Of a stretch of DNA of 64,000 bases, positions 12,151-24,837 are shown one piece after another. Each line of letters begins with the position of its first letter. The first letter of the stretch is position 1. The notes beneath the pieces were generated by a model. That model saw only the letters and a list, made by a program, of their open reading frames with translations, searched no databases and was not told where the DNA came from. Source of the DNA: Anadara kagoshimensis (lineage: Eukaryota > Mollusca > Bivalvia > Arcoida > Arcidae); assembly GCA_021292105.1 (NCBI GenBank), contig CM037871.1, forward strand, positions 18,471,460-18,535,459, in the 5' to 3' direction. Position numbers and translations under genes: made by a program.

Positions 12151-14089
12151 TGTAGTTTGCATCTGTATCATATATTTAAAAACTGAATGTTTTAGTACAA
12201 ATATATACACATGGAGATTTTACATTGTAAAATCCTTATTGCATGCAATATCGGACAGAGATTCCAATATCAGACCGAAGTTTTAGCCCGACGTTGATTT
12301 TATTCCAGGCCTGATGTGACATATGGTATGGATTTCATAGGGTTTTATTGTTAATCATATGCTGAAATATTTATCATGTACAACAAAAACATGTATTACA
12401 ACAGACATTCATACTGAATATGGGAACAAAATTTACAAATTGTTCGGAGTTACCGGTCTGATATTGGTATTAATCCGGTGAAGCGTCTTTTTAGACCGGG
12501 CACGTACAGTCGGCGATATGGATAGCATGATTGAAGCCGTAACAAAGCACTACATAGAATATAATAAATTATTTTGTTCCTTTTGGTTACAGGGATATGT
12601 GCATACACATTTACAGAAATATCTCAAGGATATTTTTTTAATATTTGTATTCATTTACAGAAATATCTCAAGGATATTTTTTAATATTTGTATTTTTTTG
12701 CATATAATATTCCAGAATATGTGACGACTGTAATTGTAAGTAATAATTTTTGACAGTTAAAATCTCATTCTACAATATTACAACTGTATAGGCTAATAAT
12801 AAATATTTGATTAAAATATTTTCAAACAATCTAATGTCTTTTTTTCATTCAATAATGAGGAGTGTCATAATGCAATTGATGGAGTTTACCTATGAAAAAA
12901 TGTATATATGGTAAAGAATTGAAAAAGGAACCTTTAACGATTTGTCATAAGAGGTTTCACATTGTTTTCGGCTATATAAAATAAAGCCTAGCAAATAAGA
13001 TCAGTATCCAAAATGTACACCTTTTTCTGTCGTTGAAATGTTTTGCTGATAAACGTTTTCCGTAGCCATTCCATCCGCATTGCTATTTAAACACTATGTT
13101 ATAAACAGACTGAAGTTAAATGCATAGTATTTAGCACAATACTTATTTATGAGGATGCAATTAAACTGTGTTATTTTGATAACATTCAGCAAAAATGCAC
13201 TTTACGTCATTGCAAATGACCTCGATAAATGGTGAATTTAAATGTGAACAGTGCAGAATACGTATCATTTTGAGTGGGAATGGCATATTATATCAGTTTT
13301 AACTTTACAGCACTCATCAGTAGGCTTAGACAAAAATTATGAAACCAATTGTTATCAAGATGTTTAATAGGTACCCACAGCACCAAAATATATTTGACCA
13401 AATTTAGCTAAGGAAATACTTTGCATTAGAGAGTATACCTTGTTTTTTGAGAAATTTCATGACGTCTTAATGTATATTATTACTAAACTTTTTAATTTAG
13501 CAAAACAAGACGGTTTCAAATAAAATTTCTCATCAGTAGTGCTCTGACTAAAATTGTAGAAATATTTCTATGATGTTGAAATTAGAAACGTAAAAGGACC
13601 AAAATGTATTTTACAAAATCAATCAAACTTTGACGAATAAAGCAAAGCTTAGTTTCCTGATTAGATAATTTCACAGCACTAGATGGGTGTTTTAAAATAC
13701 AATTCAGGAATTTTAAATTTTAGAAAATTTCAATAAAATTTAGGTAGACTAAAGTGATATCAGGTTGTATAATTATCATTGGTGTTTTTCATGCGTGCAT
13801 CATAAATAGGCACTATAAAAATGTTGGTTATTTTCAAGAAACTACTTGGTAAGAAAAAACTGGAGTATTTTCATATACTTGTGTTAAGTGCTACTTTTGA
13901 ATTATTGAATTTCTATGAAGTAATGAATTCGAAAAAAGTACATGACTATTGTTACTTTTGAATACTATGTTTTTATAAATATGTTTTAAACGCGCTCGAG
14001 TTATAATCACGAGTAACTATATGTGATAGCTGATATAAGTGCAAGACAAAAATTCAATGGGTGTTCGATATGTTATGTGTATTGATAAA
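12151..14089. other. Intergenic, no gene recognised
   Basis: AT-rich. Holds a stretch at 12230-12360 related to 11640-11710 (GGTATGGATTT-type sequence) and pieces near 13300-13560 related in reverse to 3060-3360 (AGAGCACTACTGATGAG), probably old dispersed repeats. Confidence 0.5.
12608..12695 (+). repeat. 44-bp tandem pair
   Basis: Two units starting CATTTACAGAAATATCTCAA. Intergenic, no gene nearby. Confidence 0.8.
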
Positions 14090-14385
14090 AAACAAACATA
14101 CTAATCCTTGTCCGAATTACAATCCAGAAGCAAAGCAAAAACTTTGGAACTGACAAGTTAGGTTAGACACATGAATTCCACCAGGGAAGTGAGGCCGCGT
14201 GCTCCGGAAGGGTAAGCTGTTTAGCTAGTTACACCAGCCACGTGTATAATCAAAATTGTGTGAAAGGAACATGGAACTATGTGACGTCAAATATATCAAG
14301 GGCAATCCTCGACACAGAGACATCAAACTTATCAACAATACTGTGATGACGGCCATAAAACTTTGAGGGCCTTGAACGACGCTTT
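14090..14385 (+). repeat. R1 copy, intergenic
   Basis: Forward copy, nearly complete, from the AACAAACATACTAATCC end to ACTTTGAGGGCCTTGA. Confidence 0.7.
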
Positions 14386-14389
14386 TACG

Positions 14390-15960
14390 ATATCGTTGAT
14401 GATGGTACGTTCGAAAAACTCTATTTAATACATTTCCATGGGTAGTCATCTCCTCATTATTTTAAAATTATAGTCATTTTAACAGAGTCAGTTGTTGACC
14501 ATTGTTGTAAAAATGATTGGAAAACGGGTTGAGAATAATTTAATGCTGCATCTCTGACGGACCTTGTGCCAGGCAGACAGACATTTTGTCCACCTATGGA
14601 CTGTATCATACAATGAATACCTTATCAGACGAATACACTTCTCCCATTCATTAAAAATCTGTATAACCGACTGACCGAGTTTTGTGCGAACTTCTATATA
14701 AGCTATAATTTACTAAATTACTATCGCGGATGCATTTCATTTCGAAGCGTTTATTTTAAATACGAAAGATTTCTGCTAGATGGATCCAGCATATATTGAA
14801 AGATGGCCAAAAACCGCCAATGAGCGATTGTTCGAAATGTTTCCCAAATTCAATCGAATATTACAAGTCTCCACTGTTACACTAAAGAAGTTTTATCGAC
14901 AAAAAGTACATGGACCAAAAAAATAACAATATATTTCCCAAAGAAAAGTTTAAATTTTGAAACAGTCAAATTACTACTAGTTTAATCAGGTGAGTTTCCA
15001 CCAAGTAAGTGAGGCCTGTTGCTCCGCAATATTTACCAATATCAATTCAGGTATAACTGGTTTCTACTCGATGACAATAAAACCCGAACATATAGCGATT
15101 TAATATTAAAAGTAGCAAAGTGTGTATCGTCTATAATATGCGTTAAAACTTATCCTTCTACCATACTGATCCATACTGCGCTGGATGGTTTATTATGTGG
15201 CTATACCAAAGTGATATATGTCTATTTTATTGATTTGAGGTCAGATTTTACAATAAATGTATATAATATGTAGCTAGTTTACTTTTTGTATAAACAAACA
15301 TCATTAACGTGTTCGCTCGATCTTTTATTAGGAATATTTTAATAAAACGATCCAACTAATACACAAGTAGTGTTAGCATTCTCAGACCATAAATAAACTA
15401 TCCATGATTCCCATGTGGTAGGCATAATAAATACCTGTGTTCCCTATACTAGTATATGAAGTGCACTAGTTTAAAATCAATAACTTAAAGGTCAATCGGA
15501 CAGGTCAATGCTGTTTACCTATACAAACATGAACTATGTATGTATATGAGGATGTTAGTAATAGTATACGTTTATAAATATTGATTTATATATGAATTCA
15601 ATATAGTATAAAAAGCAGCAGTACGCCAATTCAGTACCGATCTATCAAAAGTTTAACACATAAGTTAGCAAGTTAGCTCCAAATGAAAGCTAATCTCGAC
15701 CCTACCTTAGCTTATTCGTCGGTAGATGTCATCTATCTCTCAGCAGCTAACAGTTTACTATTTAAATATATGTTTTCACTTGGCAGTCAAACTTTGGCTT
15801 TTTGATGGCCGAGTGATAAACCTTCGACATGTCTGTACTGTACATATACAGCGTATACTGTTAGATAACCTTCACCAGGATTTGCTGATCTAAAGATAGT
15901 TATCATTTTACATCACCAAATATTTAATTACTGAAAAAATTGAAATATGTATTAGCCAAC
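14390..15960. other. Intergenic, nothing recognised
   Basis: AT-rich sequence without long open frames, splice-flanked exons or clear repeats beyond a short R1-like piece near 14995-15025. Confidence 0.5.
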
Positions 15961-15966
15961 ATAATA

Positions 15967-16260
15967 AACAACAAACATACTAGTCCATGTTCGAATCACA
16001 ATCCAGAAGCAAAGTAAAAACTTTGAAACTGACATGTTAGGTTAGATATGTGAACCAGTGAAGTGAGGCCGGGTGATCCGGAAGGGTAAATGCATCCTGT
16101 TTAGCTATCTACACCCGCTACGTGTTGATTAAAATTTTGTGAAAGTAACATGGACGTCAAATATATCCAGGGCAATCCTGAACACAGAGACATGAAACCT
16201 ATCAACAATACTGTGGTGACGGTCATATAATTTTGACGGCCTTGATAAGCCTAGGTTTGC
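15967..16260 (+). repeat. R1 copy before C1q copy A
   Basis: Forward copy. The ~170 bp following it (to about 16430, with GAAGCAGGTATATTGCTGCA) recurs after the R1 piece at 17970-18135, so R1 plus flank was duplicated around exon 1 of copy A. Confidence 0.65.
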
Positions 16261-16934
16261 AATGTTCTTGGGCCAACAATTTATTTGCACACAGCTTGCG
16301 TCGTTGTTCGAAGTCCGCGTAGTGGCAACATCCTCTACTATAGCGTATTGATTCGGAAACAAAAACATCATAACAGAGTGAAGCAGGTATATTGCTGCAA
16401 AGAAAATGAAATTGGACAATAAAAAACGGTTAAAAAGGCTTATAATTGAATAGCATAAATATGGTAGTAAGAAAAGTAACACAGCCCTATCATTGATGAG
16501 TGGAGTGCAGTTATCTTCGGCTTTTTTGTTTTACAGTATCCAATATAATTTACCAGCAAAAACAAGCAGACCAGTATATGCCGAAATCGCAATGCTAAAG
16601 GCAAACGCAAAACAAGGGAAAGTTTCAAATTAATTTTAAACACAAACTTTAATCAAAGAAATGAGGCCGGGTGTTTTGGAGCATGAGAAAAGTACCTCCT
16701 TTCTAGATAGCTACATCCGCCGATTGTTTAATTTAAAAATGATTATAAAAACGTGAAACTATGGGACGTCAAATTTATCCAGGATGGTTGTGAACTTCGA
16801 ATCTTTATCAATATTTGACATAACAGATAACAAATGAACGATATCATTTGTTACTTACATTTTAAATCCAGGATGCCATCTGTTTTGGTTTCATTTTTCA
16901 AGAACCATATACTTATTATCATTTATGACTGCTG

Positions 16935-16943
16935 TATAAATAA
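16935..16943 (+). promoter_or_regulatory. C1q copy A distal TATA copy
   Basis: A second TATAAATAA 170 bp upstream of the proximal one, within a diverged duplicate of the same ~165-bp promoter block. It may be a spare start site or a relic. Confidence 0.4.
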
Positions 16944-17104
16944 ACTTGTAGATATCCACAAATGTCATGCACAGCAAAAGAAAACGGTTTTTGTGTATTT
17001 TAAAAAAGCCTGATAAAATATTTACATTTTTATTTCAGGATACAATCTGTTATTATTATTTCCAAGAACCATAAACTTATCACCATTCAATGATTCGACT
17101 GTAG

Positions 17105-17190
17105 TATAAATAAACTGTAAATCTCCTCCAACGCCATACACAACAAAAACTTTTAAGTTCTGTGTGTGTTTAAAAAGTTAGTTTATTGAA
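17105..17190 (+). promoter_or_regulatory. C1q copy A proximal TATA box and leader
   Basis: TATAAATAA at 17105-17113, 86 bp before the ATG, in a block conserved in all four copies that includes the leader CATACACAACAAAAA. Conservation of the box and its spacing is the main support. Confidence 0.6.
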
Positions 17191-19494
17191 ATGGCGAATT
17201 ATTTCGTTTTTCTATCTCTTCTAGGGATGATGGTGTATGGAATAGGAAATCCAACTTTCGGTGAGGAAAACCAAACGTTTGATATTTTGGTGCATGACGT
17301 GGTCCAACAAATGGTGGCAGAGCAGATTGAAAGACAGAAAATACTTAAGAAGTTTAGAGGGATGAAACATGAACTGAGTGACGTAAAACGAACTCAAAGA
17401 ACGAAACACACTAATGAAAGATACGAAATTTCTTCAGAAGAAGTTGTTACGAGAAATGAAACATAGAAAGAAGAAGTTAAGCAACTGTCGAAAACTGAGG
17501 TAAAGAAAGAAATGGGTAGTTTTAAAAAGCAAATGTTAGCAAGGACGAAAAAACTTTGGAAAAACATAAAACAACAAAAAAGCAATAAAAGTTGAAAAGG
17601 GCTACAAAAGAGAATCGGCGAAATGATAAAGAAAATTCGAAGAGTTTAAATCAATCCATACAGTTATAACACATCTACAAAATAAAACAAGTAAGTTTTA
17701 ACGATATTTTCATGTAAAATCTTAATTTTATAATTTATTTGTTATTCGAATTTATTGACGTCCATAGTTTGTTCCTTTCACACAATTTTGATTACACATG
17801 CGGGTGTAGCTAGCTTAGCAGGAAGTGCTTAGCTTCCGAACACCCGGGTTTATTTCCCTTGTGGAAGTTCACGTGTTTAACTTGACTTCAGTTCCAAAGT
17901 TATTACTTTGCTTCTGGATTAGAATTCAGGTATGGATAAGTATGTTTGATTTTGTTTCATTTATTCATTTGCTCCGGAAGGGTAAATATCTCTTTTGTAG
18001 CTAGCAACGCTCGCCACTTGTGTATCAAAATTGAGTGAAGTAATATGGAACTATTGGACGTCAAAAAATCCAGGCAATTCTGGAAACAATACTGTCATAA
18101 AGCGGTTTGAGGACTTTATAAGCCTAGGCTAACCTTGGATCAAAACTTTATTTGTAAGCAGCTGCCTCGTTGTAAAGAGTTCCCCTATTGGGAACAAGCT
18201 CTACAATGGCATATTAATTGTGAAAGCAAATATATCATAAGCAGGAGAAGCAGGTATATTGCTGCATAGAACAGAAAAGATGACAGCAGATAAATCATCA
18301 CATTTGTTAAAGTTTTAAATGTAGCCTTTGGGCGTCTTAATTAAGATACAAGTTTGAATATAATGCAAAACTTGGAGATTAAATCGTTGCTTGAATTAAA
18401 CTCACTACAATAGATGACATTCAAATAGTCTCCAAAAAAGCAGGATTAATAAGATATAAAAAGTCATCTATTTATCTATATGTGAAGATAAATTATTTGT
18501 CGACAGTCTTCTATCTAGATTTAAAACATTGCTATGACGTCATTAAGTTATGGAATACAATATTAGTAAGGAAGGTCAAGTTCTTTAAGATTGATACTAA
18601 AACACTCGAAAACGCTCCTATGGTTGGTAAAAACGTTATCATTGGTAAAATTAGTTCTAATATATTATGGTTATCTGATATACTATCTAAAGAAGAACCT
18701 TAATACGACATAAAGGTAGAATCTCTTAGGAACGAGAATAATGCCGTTGAAAGACTAATACTTGTTGTGTACGTCTTATAATTACAGAAATTTCTGGATT
18801 CCTGAGTACTAAAGACAGTTTAGTATTTAAATATCCTTAAAATATACGTATTTAGCATTTAAAATGCTTATTTCACCTGCAATTTACACCTTCCTGTTAG
18901 TGCAATTATTGGTATTTCATATGACTGGACGATTTGAAATAGACACGGCGATTACAAGATTTAAGGAAATTATATCTGTTCAATTGGTATTGTTATTGAT
19001 TTTAACAAATATATCTAATTTTAATATGATTGTAAAAACATATATGCCAGCTTTTATTTCAATATTTTATGTATTATTTTATGAAAACACATTTTTCCAT
19101 TTGCTTTAGGTAACTCCGGAAAAGAGGTAGCTTTTTCAGCAACGCTTCTAGGTCATACTACCTTCTCATCGGCTATAGTATTTAACAACGTGATAACGAA
19201 CCTCGGCGGTGGTTATAACAACAGAGATGGAATGTTTCATTGCCCAAAACCTGGGGTCTATTTGTTTAGTTATACAGTGACGGCTCACCAAAAACCCTAT
19301 GTTGTGGCGTACCTAATGAAGAACAACAATACAATTGCACGTGCACATGAAAATAGCGGACATAATGCTTATCCATCAGCATCACTTACCGTTGTCTTAA
19401 GATTAACCAAAGGAGATAAGGTGTGGATAAAAGGATACGGGATCAAATATTACGCTCCGGACAACGCATTTACTGGCGTTTTGATAAAATCTTA
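17191..19494 (+). pseudogene. C1q-domain gene copy A (broken first exon)
   Basis: Exon 1, 17191 to donor at 17690/17691, starts MANYFVFLSLLGMMVYG, a good signal peptide, then a charged coiled-coil region shared with the other copies. Relative to copy B it lacks two bases near 17390, giving a stop at 17464, and it has another 1-nt loss and an A-rich insertion further on, so the coiled coil cannot be read through. Exon 2, 19110-19494, is fully open and encodes a complete C1q domain of about 128 residues, with the NNRDGMFHCPKPGVYLF core, SGHNAYPSASLTVVLRL and a C-terminal FTGVLIKS. AATAAA lies at 19540. In bivalves such proteins are secreted and proposed to bind microbial surfaces. The intron is 1.4 kb, the longest of the four, and holds R1 copies. 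Confidence 0.8.
17755..18280. repeat. Inverted pair of R1 copies in the intron of C1q copy A
   Basis: A reverse copy at 17755-17945 faces a forward partial copy at 17970-18135, followed by the duplicated flank to about 18280. They explain most of the extra length of this intron. Confidence 0.6.
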
Positions 19495-19666
19495 AATAAA
19501 AAGAAATACTTTTAATTTTTATGACACAAAGCTTGACACAATAAAGATATCTGAACTTTTAAGAGTATTTTTTCAGAGTAACTTTTAATTTTAAAACAAA
19601 ATATCAACTTATCCCGATAAGTGTTAGATAATGCACATTGGTATTATCGGATAGGAAGTGCTAATC

Positions 19667-19925
19667 AAAAACAAACATACTAATCCATGTCCGAATCACA
19701 ATCCAGAAGCAAAGTAAAAACTTTTGAACTGACAAGTTAAGTTAGACACATGAACTTCCACCAGGGAAGTGAGGCCGGGTGCTCCGGAAGGGTAAGCACC
19801 TCCTGTTTAGCTAGCTACATCCGCCACGTTTGTAATCAAAATTGTGTGAAAGGAACATGGAACTATGAGACGTCAAATATATCCAGGCCAATCCTGGACA
19901 CAGAGACATCAAACTTATCAACCAT
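19667..19925 (+). repeat. R1 copy after C1q copy A
   Basis: Forward copy interrupting the 3' flank shortly after the poly(A) signal; the B, C and D flanks lack it. A 5' fragment recurs at 22880-22920 and 24165-24250. Confidence 0.7.
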
Positions 19926-20760
19926 TCGAAAAATTCTGCCTTACTTACCTGGGGCAATGCCACACGTTTAACTTAATATGACAGTTTGAAAGGTTTTACT
20001 TTCATTGGTGGATTTGATCATAACATGGACAGATATGTTTGTTGTTTCTTATGAGTTTATATAACACCCGTCAAGATATTTCATTTATTTGAGGGTCAGT
20101 ACTTATGTGTTTAAGTGCGATTGAAGTAACTGAGAACCTGGTATCTTCAAATATCCTACCTCTCACTAGTTTCTGTGAATTTCATTCGACGATACTGGTC
20201 ACGTGGTGACCTAATATAATTCATATCGGGTCAGGTCTGTTCATATCCAGTCAGTATGAGAGTTATTTCCCCTGGCCAACGTCAATGGCGCCCGCCTAGT
20301 AGTAAACACGTCATATTTATCACAAGTATTAACGGCAAATACAGACACTAGTAAAGGTGTTGTGAAATTGAAACAAAATATTTGGTGTCCAAGGATAAAA
20401 GTGGAATTGATTTCTTTGACGGAAGTTGCTAGTGAGTCAAATGCATTATTATTTTCAATATTTTGTCTGGCAGAATGTCAAACGATGGTATTTCTAACTC
20501 AGTTACCATTCACATGTCGCTGTGTGGATACATTCAAATTGGTTTTGTAAATGATTTATAAATATAATCGGTATGATATAATAGTTACACAGTGTTTTAG
20601 TGACATAATATGATATATAAAGGGTTTGGTTGGAGCTATAGGTTACTAAAACATACAGCAGTGTCTCATCCTGAACTTCGCTCCGGTCTCCGTATCCGTG
20701 TAATATGTTTGTTTAAAGGTATCCAACGTGGGTCTTCAGGGTGATCGGTAGGATATAATC

Positions 20761-20900
20761 GTTACACAGTCTGTTGGTGACCTAATATGGTTTATACAGG
20801 GTCAGTAAATTTCATATCTGGGCTCGGGCTTTGCCCTCGCCCGATATGGAATTTACTGACCGTGTATAAACCATATTAGGTCACCAACAGCCTGTGTAAC
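20761..20900. repeat. 140-bp near-perfect hairpin
   Basis: Arms 20761-20818 and 20843-20900 pair over 58 bp with about three mismatches, and the GC-rich centre (GGGCTCGGGC TTT GCCCTCGCCC) continues the pairing down to a 3-nt loop. Weaker single-arm relatives lie at about 20195-20260 and 20565-20630, so it is probably a small foldback family. Confidence 0.88.
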
Positions 20901-22007
20901 TAATAATGTCTTCTGGAAGCAAAGTTTTAGTACCCAAGTCAAGACTTTGTACTTATATTTGGGCGGCCAGTTGTTTGTGGGATGATGAAAAAACAGAGTA
21001 CCCTGAGAACGACATAAATCCTTCAGAAAGCCTACTTAGTCAATCAATCGATTCAAAGGGTCGGATTTCCTTGTATGCATTTTGAAAAATACAACAACGA
21101 ACAAATAATTCAAAGATAATCCTCATATTGTGTATGGTTCTTAAATTTTTGTCATTAACTGTGTGGAATTATGTTTAAGTGGCAGTCAAATTTTCATATC
21201 ATTAAGCTATATCGAATATCACAAACTATTCGCAAACCATTGTTAATTTCTGTCTATGTGAGATAGTGTGAACTTTAATATGATGCATTTTTCGATATAG
21301 ATCTCTCATTAGTCGAGCTAGTTAGTTTAATAATCACAGTATCCCCTACAACCAACTAGGAAAGTAAGTTTGTCGAATGTAACTGCTATTCTTCTAGCTC
21401 AGGTTTCTCTCATCATTCTCGCTGCATCAAACATATGAAACACTTAAGGCTATGAATTTGGAATCCATAACTTCTAATTTGTTTTTATTCGTCAAAAACT
21501 TCTAAAGGTTGCCTTTGCATGCTGAATCCGACCGGTGTTTAAATCAGGAACTCGGTCTGCAGTCCCTACCAATAACTGACCTCTTAGACATAAGCACAAT
21601 TTTATGACAGGTCAGCAAGGTACTTCAATTGGTATGTTAGTTACAAGTTTCTTTTCAAGCATGCCAGATCAGATTAATTAAATACATTACTCAAACCGTT
21701 CATTGTCTTTGGGACAGCCTGTGTGGATGGGTGGAGTTGTTACGGACTCAGCCTTTTAAACGTATAACGTCTCATCGCTGTTGGTTATACCCTTTCAACC
21801 GCAAGCGAACAAAGATCTTTTTGCTGGCCTTTGCAACATGTTGATTCTGTACAAGAATAATTGAGTGAGTGGTCTACGGCGTATTTCTACGACATTATGT
21901 ACAAGTGCACTGATCATAATTGCTCACTAGTGCATCACAGGAAGTGCTTTCAATCACGCACTACATGAACATTGTTTTTATGATTAAATTCATCCTGAAT
22001 TTTGGAA

Positions 22008-22010
<3 letters not shown>

Positions 22011-22064
<54 letters not shown>
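22011..22064. repeat. ATTG tetranucleotide microsatellite
   Basis: About 13 uninterrupted ATTG units. The B flank has only a short degenerate version near 27250, as do the C and D units. Confidence 0.93.
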
Positions 22065-22066
<2 letters not shown>

Positions 22067-22079
22067 AATGGGTAAGGTG

Positions 22080-22345
22080 ACCTCCCAGACAGTAATATTA
22101 ATAATACACTTATATCGAGGCGTAACCAGCTATAGATGAAGTTGCAGAAACTTTGGCTATTACTATTAGGGTAGTGTGAAGGGGGACTCTTTAACGTACG
22201 GCCCCTGCCGTGACACGGGGAAAGGTGTTTTGAGAAGGATCCGATGATCCATTGACTTGGCGAAAACCAGTCACGACCACTTTATTTTATTGTTAGTAAG
22301 ACGTCGGGCGGGGTTTGAACGCAGGACCTCCAACATTCGGAGAGT
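22080..22345 (-). mobile_element. Reversed SINE-like block in the A flank
   Basis: Minus strand shows a B-box-like GCGTTCAAACCCCGCC (complement of about 22310-22325) and a body with GCCGTGACACGGGG on the plus strand. The same block is at 27290-27560 and, shortened, in units C and D, where the newer SINE has inserted into it. Confidence 0.5.
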
Positions 22346-22699
22346 AAAGTGAAAAGCTAAAAAATTATTAATGGTGCAAAAAAACAATATCCACCCAATG
22401 TTTGATCACTTTCAAAATCTTAAATGAACCGATTTGAATTAAAACAAATGCATAAATAACTTCCAGTCTGCAGCTGTAATGTCGTAGTGCAATATGAAAA
22501 TGAAATACAAAGCTATATCAAATGTCTAAGAACACATAACACAAATAGAGTGTATAGCAAAAAAGTATTGAGTCACTGTATGTTACAGTCAAGTTATATC
22601 ACGGCAGACAATTTAATGTCGGTGGAGAAACACCGGTCATCGTCTAGCAAACTAACTAATACAAATGAAGCGGAAATTGCCCTTTGAAAATAAAGATCT

Positions 22700-24450
22700 A
22701 AATTTAGTGTTTTCGATTGTATTGAGATCACCAGTTATCACATGTCCAGCTGGTCCATAACGAAAACAAATAAATAAATAAACTTACTATTTCCTATTTT
22801 GATTTACAAATATCCAAAAGTGTTCATATCCTAATTGTTCTGATAAATTGACACAAAGATAAAATTCTCAACATAATCAAAACAAACATACTAATCTATG
22901 TCCGAATCACAATCCAGAAAGAATTCAAATATTTTCTTTTTCATTCGTTTGTGTCACCGGTTCCTCAGTCTTAAAAAAATCATCGTTAATTCTAGTTTAC
23001 TATTAACACCAATTTCTCTTGAACAACCGAATTTATCCAGAATATCAGAACTGACCGGCGCAATGTTGATCAGCGAAACACTCTTATCCGGGTCGTAAAA
23101 CATCAGCATCTAACTTTAACAAAGTGAGTTAAATAAAATGAAACATAGTAAAAACATAATGTTGTAATGTCTTCCTGGTTTTGTTGCTCTTTTAATAATG
23201 GCTTAAGAGGTTAATTCCTCTTTGATGATAAAAATATAGTGATTTCCTTAATAACTTATTTCTGTATTTATGTCTCTTCTACCAGGTACATGCATATGCA
23301 CATATTATTTATATTGAATATAATTTGACCTGATGGAAGTTTTTTTGTTGTTTGAACCGATTTTAGATTTTGGTTTAGTTTTTGATCATCAAAAGCCTTT
23401 TTCCGTGAATAAAACAGAACATCGTTAGAATTTTGTTCAAGCGATCGATATAATTCTATAATAACGTTGACAGGAACAATCATCATTCCTTTTCCTCTTT
23501 CGATATCGTGCTGTGACCTTTATATTATTTACATCCGTAGGATATAGAGCGAAACAATAAAGGACTCCCCGTAAAAAACGATAGAATAGACTGTTTTGTG
23601 AATGATATGATAAAGACGATATGATAAAGGGATACAATATTAAGGATGGATCAACTCTCAGTGTCGGAAAGCTGGGAATGGCGCTATATTTTTATAAGAA
23701 ATATAATATCAATATCTTATTTTTGTGTCATGGATTGTCAGTCAGACAATACAATGAATATATGTAATATACAGTATATATATAGTAAACATTTAACGTT
23801 GTTGATTTTGCATATTAATCAGGAAGATATTTTTAAAAAATACGACATCATTGATATATATATAGGAAATACTCAAATAATATTAGACAAGCTACACCAG
23901 ATATTGCTAACCTGAAGATTTTCATTATTTCATAGCATCGAACATTTAATTGCTGCAGAAAGAGGAAAACGTTGTCTGTCAACAGAACAGTAACCAAGAC
24001 AATAACATTATTGGAATCTATATGATAAACAGCAAAAGTAGACAAGTCAAGATTCGGACGTGCACTTGTGTAAATATAGAATTTTATGGATATATTGCTA
24101 ATGACGGAAGGGAAACCCCCTCTGAATTATATAACAGGTGGTTCATAAATAAATACATTTAACAAAAACTAACATACTAATACATGTCCGAACCACAATA
24201 TCACAATCCAGAGGCAAAGTATTAACTTTGAAACTGACATGTTGGGTTAAATACTAAATTTATATTAAGAAACAATGAACTTAATAGAAATCTAAAAGAC
24301 AAATCAAGATATTATGTTAGTTATATGTCCTGTCGAGAACTTTGTTTCAAATTTGATATGGAATTTACAGCGGATATGTATCACATTTATTCCAAACAGC
24401 GTTCTATTGCTGTAAAATTAAAACTGGAATGATATGTAACAAATTAATTT
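22700..24450. other. Intergenic between C1q copies A and B
   Basis: No gene seen. The open frames here are short and of biased AT-rich composition; two small R1 end fragments are present. Confidence 0.5.
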
Positions 24451-24747
24451 TAAACACATGAACTTCATGCAAGGAAGCAAGGTCGGGTGTTCGGTTTAAG
24501 GAAGAAGCACTTACTTTCTATCTACATGTAGCTATATCCGCCGCACGCGTGTAAAGTCAAAACTGAATATGTATGAATCTATGGGACATGAAATATATTC
24601 AAGGTAGTCCTTATTTATATCTGGCATTAGAGATAACATATTATACGATTTCATTTGACATTTTACGATTTTAAGCCAGGATGCCATATGTTCTGTTTCA
24701 TCTTTCAGGAACCATATATTAATTACCATTTAATGACTCAACTGTAG

Positions 24748-24837
24748 TATAAATAAACTGTGAATTTCCTAAAAAAAAACCATACACAACAAAAACGTTT
24801 AAGTCCTGTGTGTGTTTTAAAAAGTTAGTTTAGTAAA
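24748..24837 (+). promoter_or_regulatory. C1q copy B TATA box and leader
   Basis: TATAAATAA at 24748-24756, 90 bp before the ATG. This copy has only one cassette. Its upstream part resembles the distal block of A, C and D, and its downstream part the proximal block. Confidence 0.6.

Larger units (their letters stand above)
19550..22690 (+). repeat. Duplicated 3' flank of C1q copy A, interrupted by repeats
   Basis: Collinear with the B flank but longer, because it holds an R1 copy (19667-19925), hairpin repeats (about 20200-20900) and an ATTG microsatellite (22011-22064). It ends at the same GAAGCGGAAATTGC segment. No gene seen. Confidence 0.65.

Noticed and set aside
18864-19109. 81-codon frame before the C1q exon of copy A
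   Set aside because: Hydrophobic AT-rich intronic frame not conserved in copies B, C or D.
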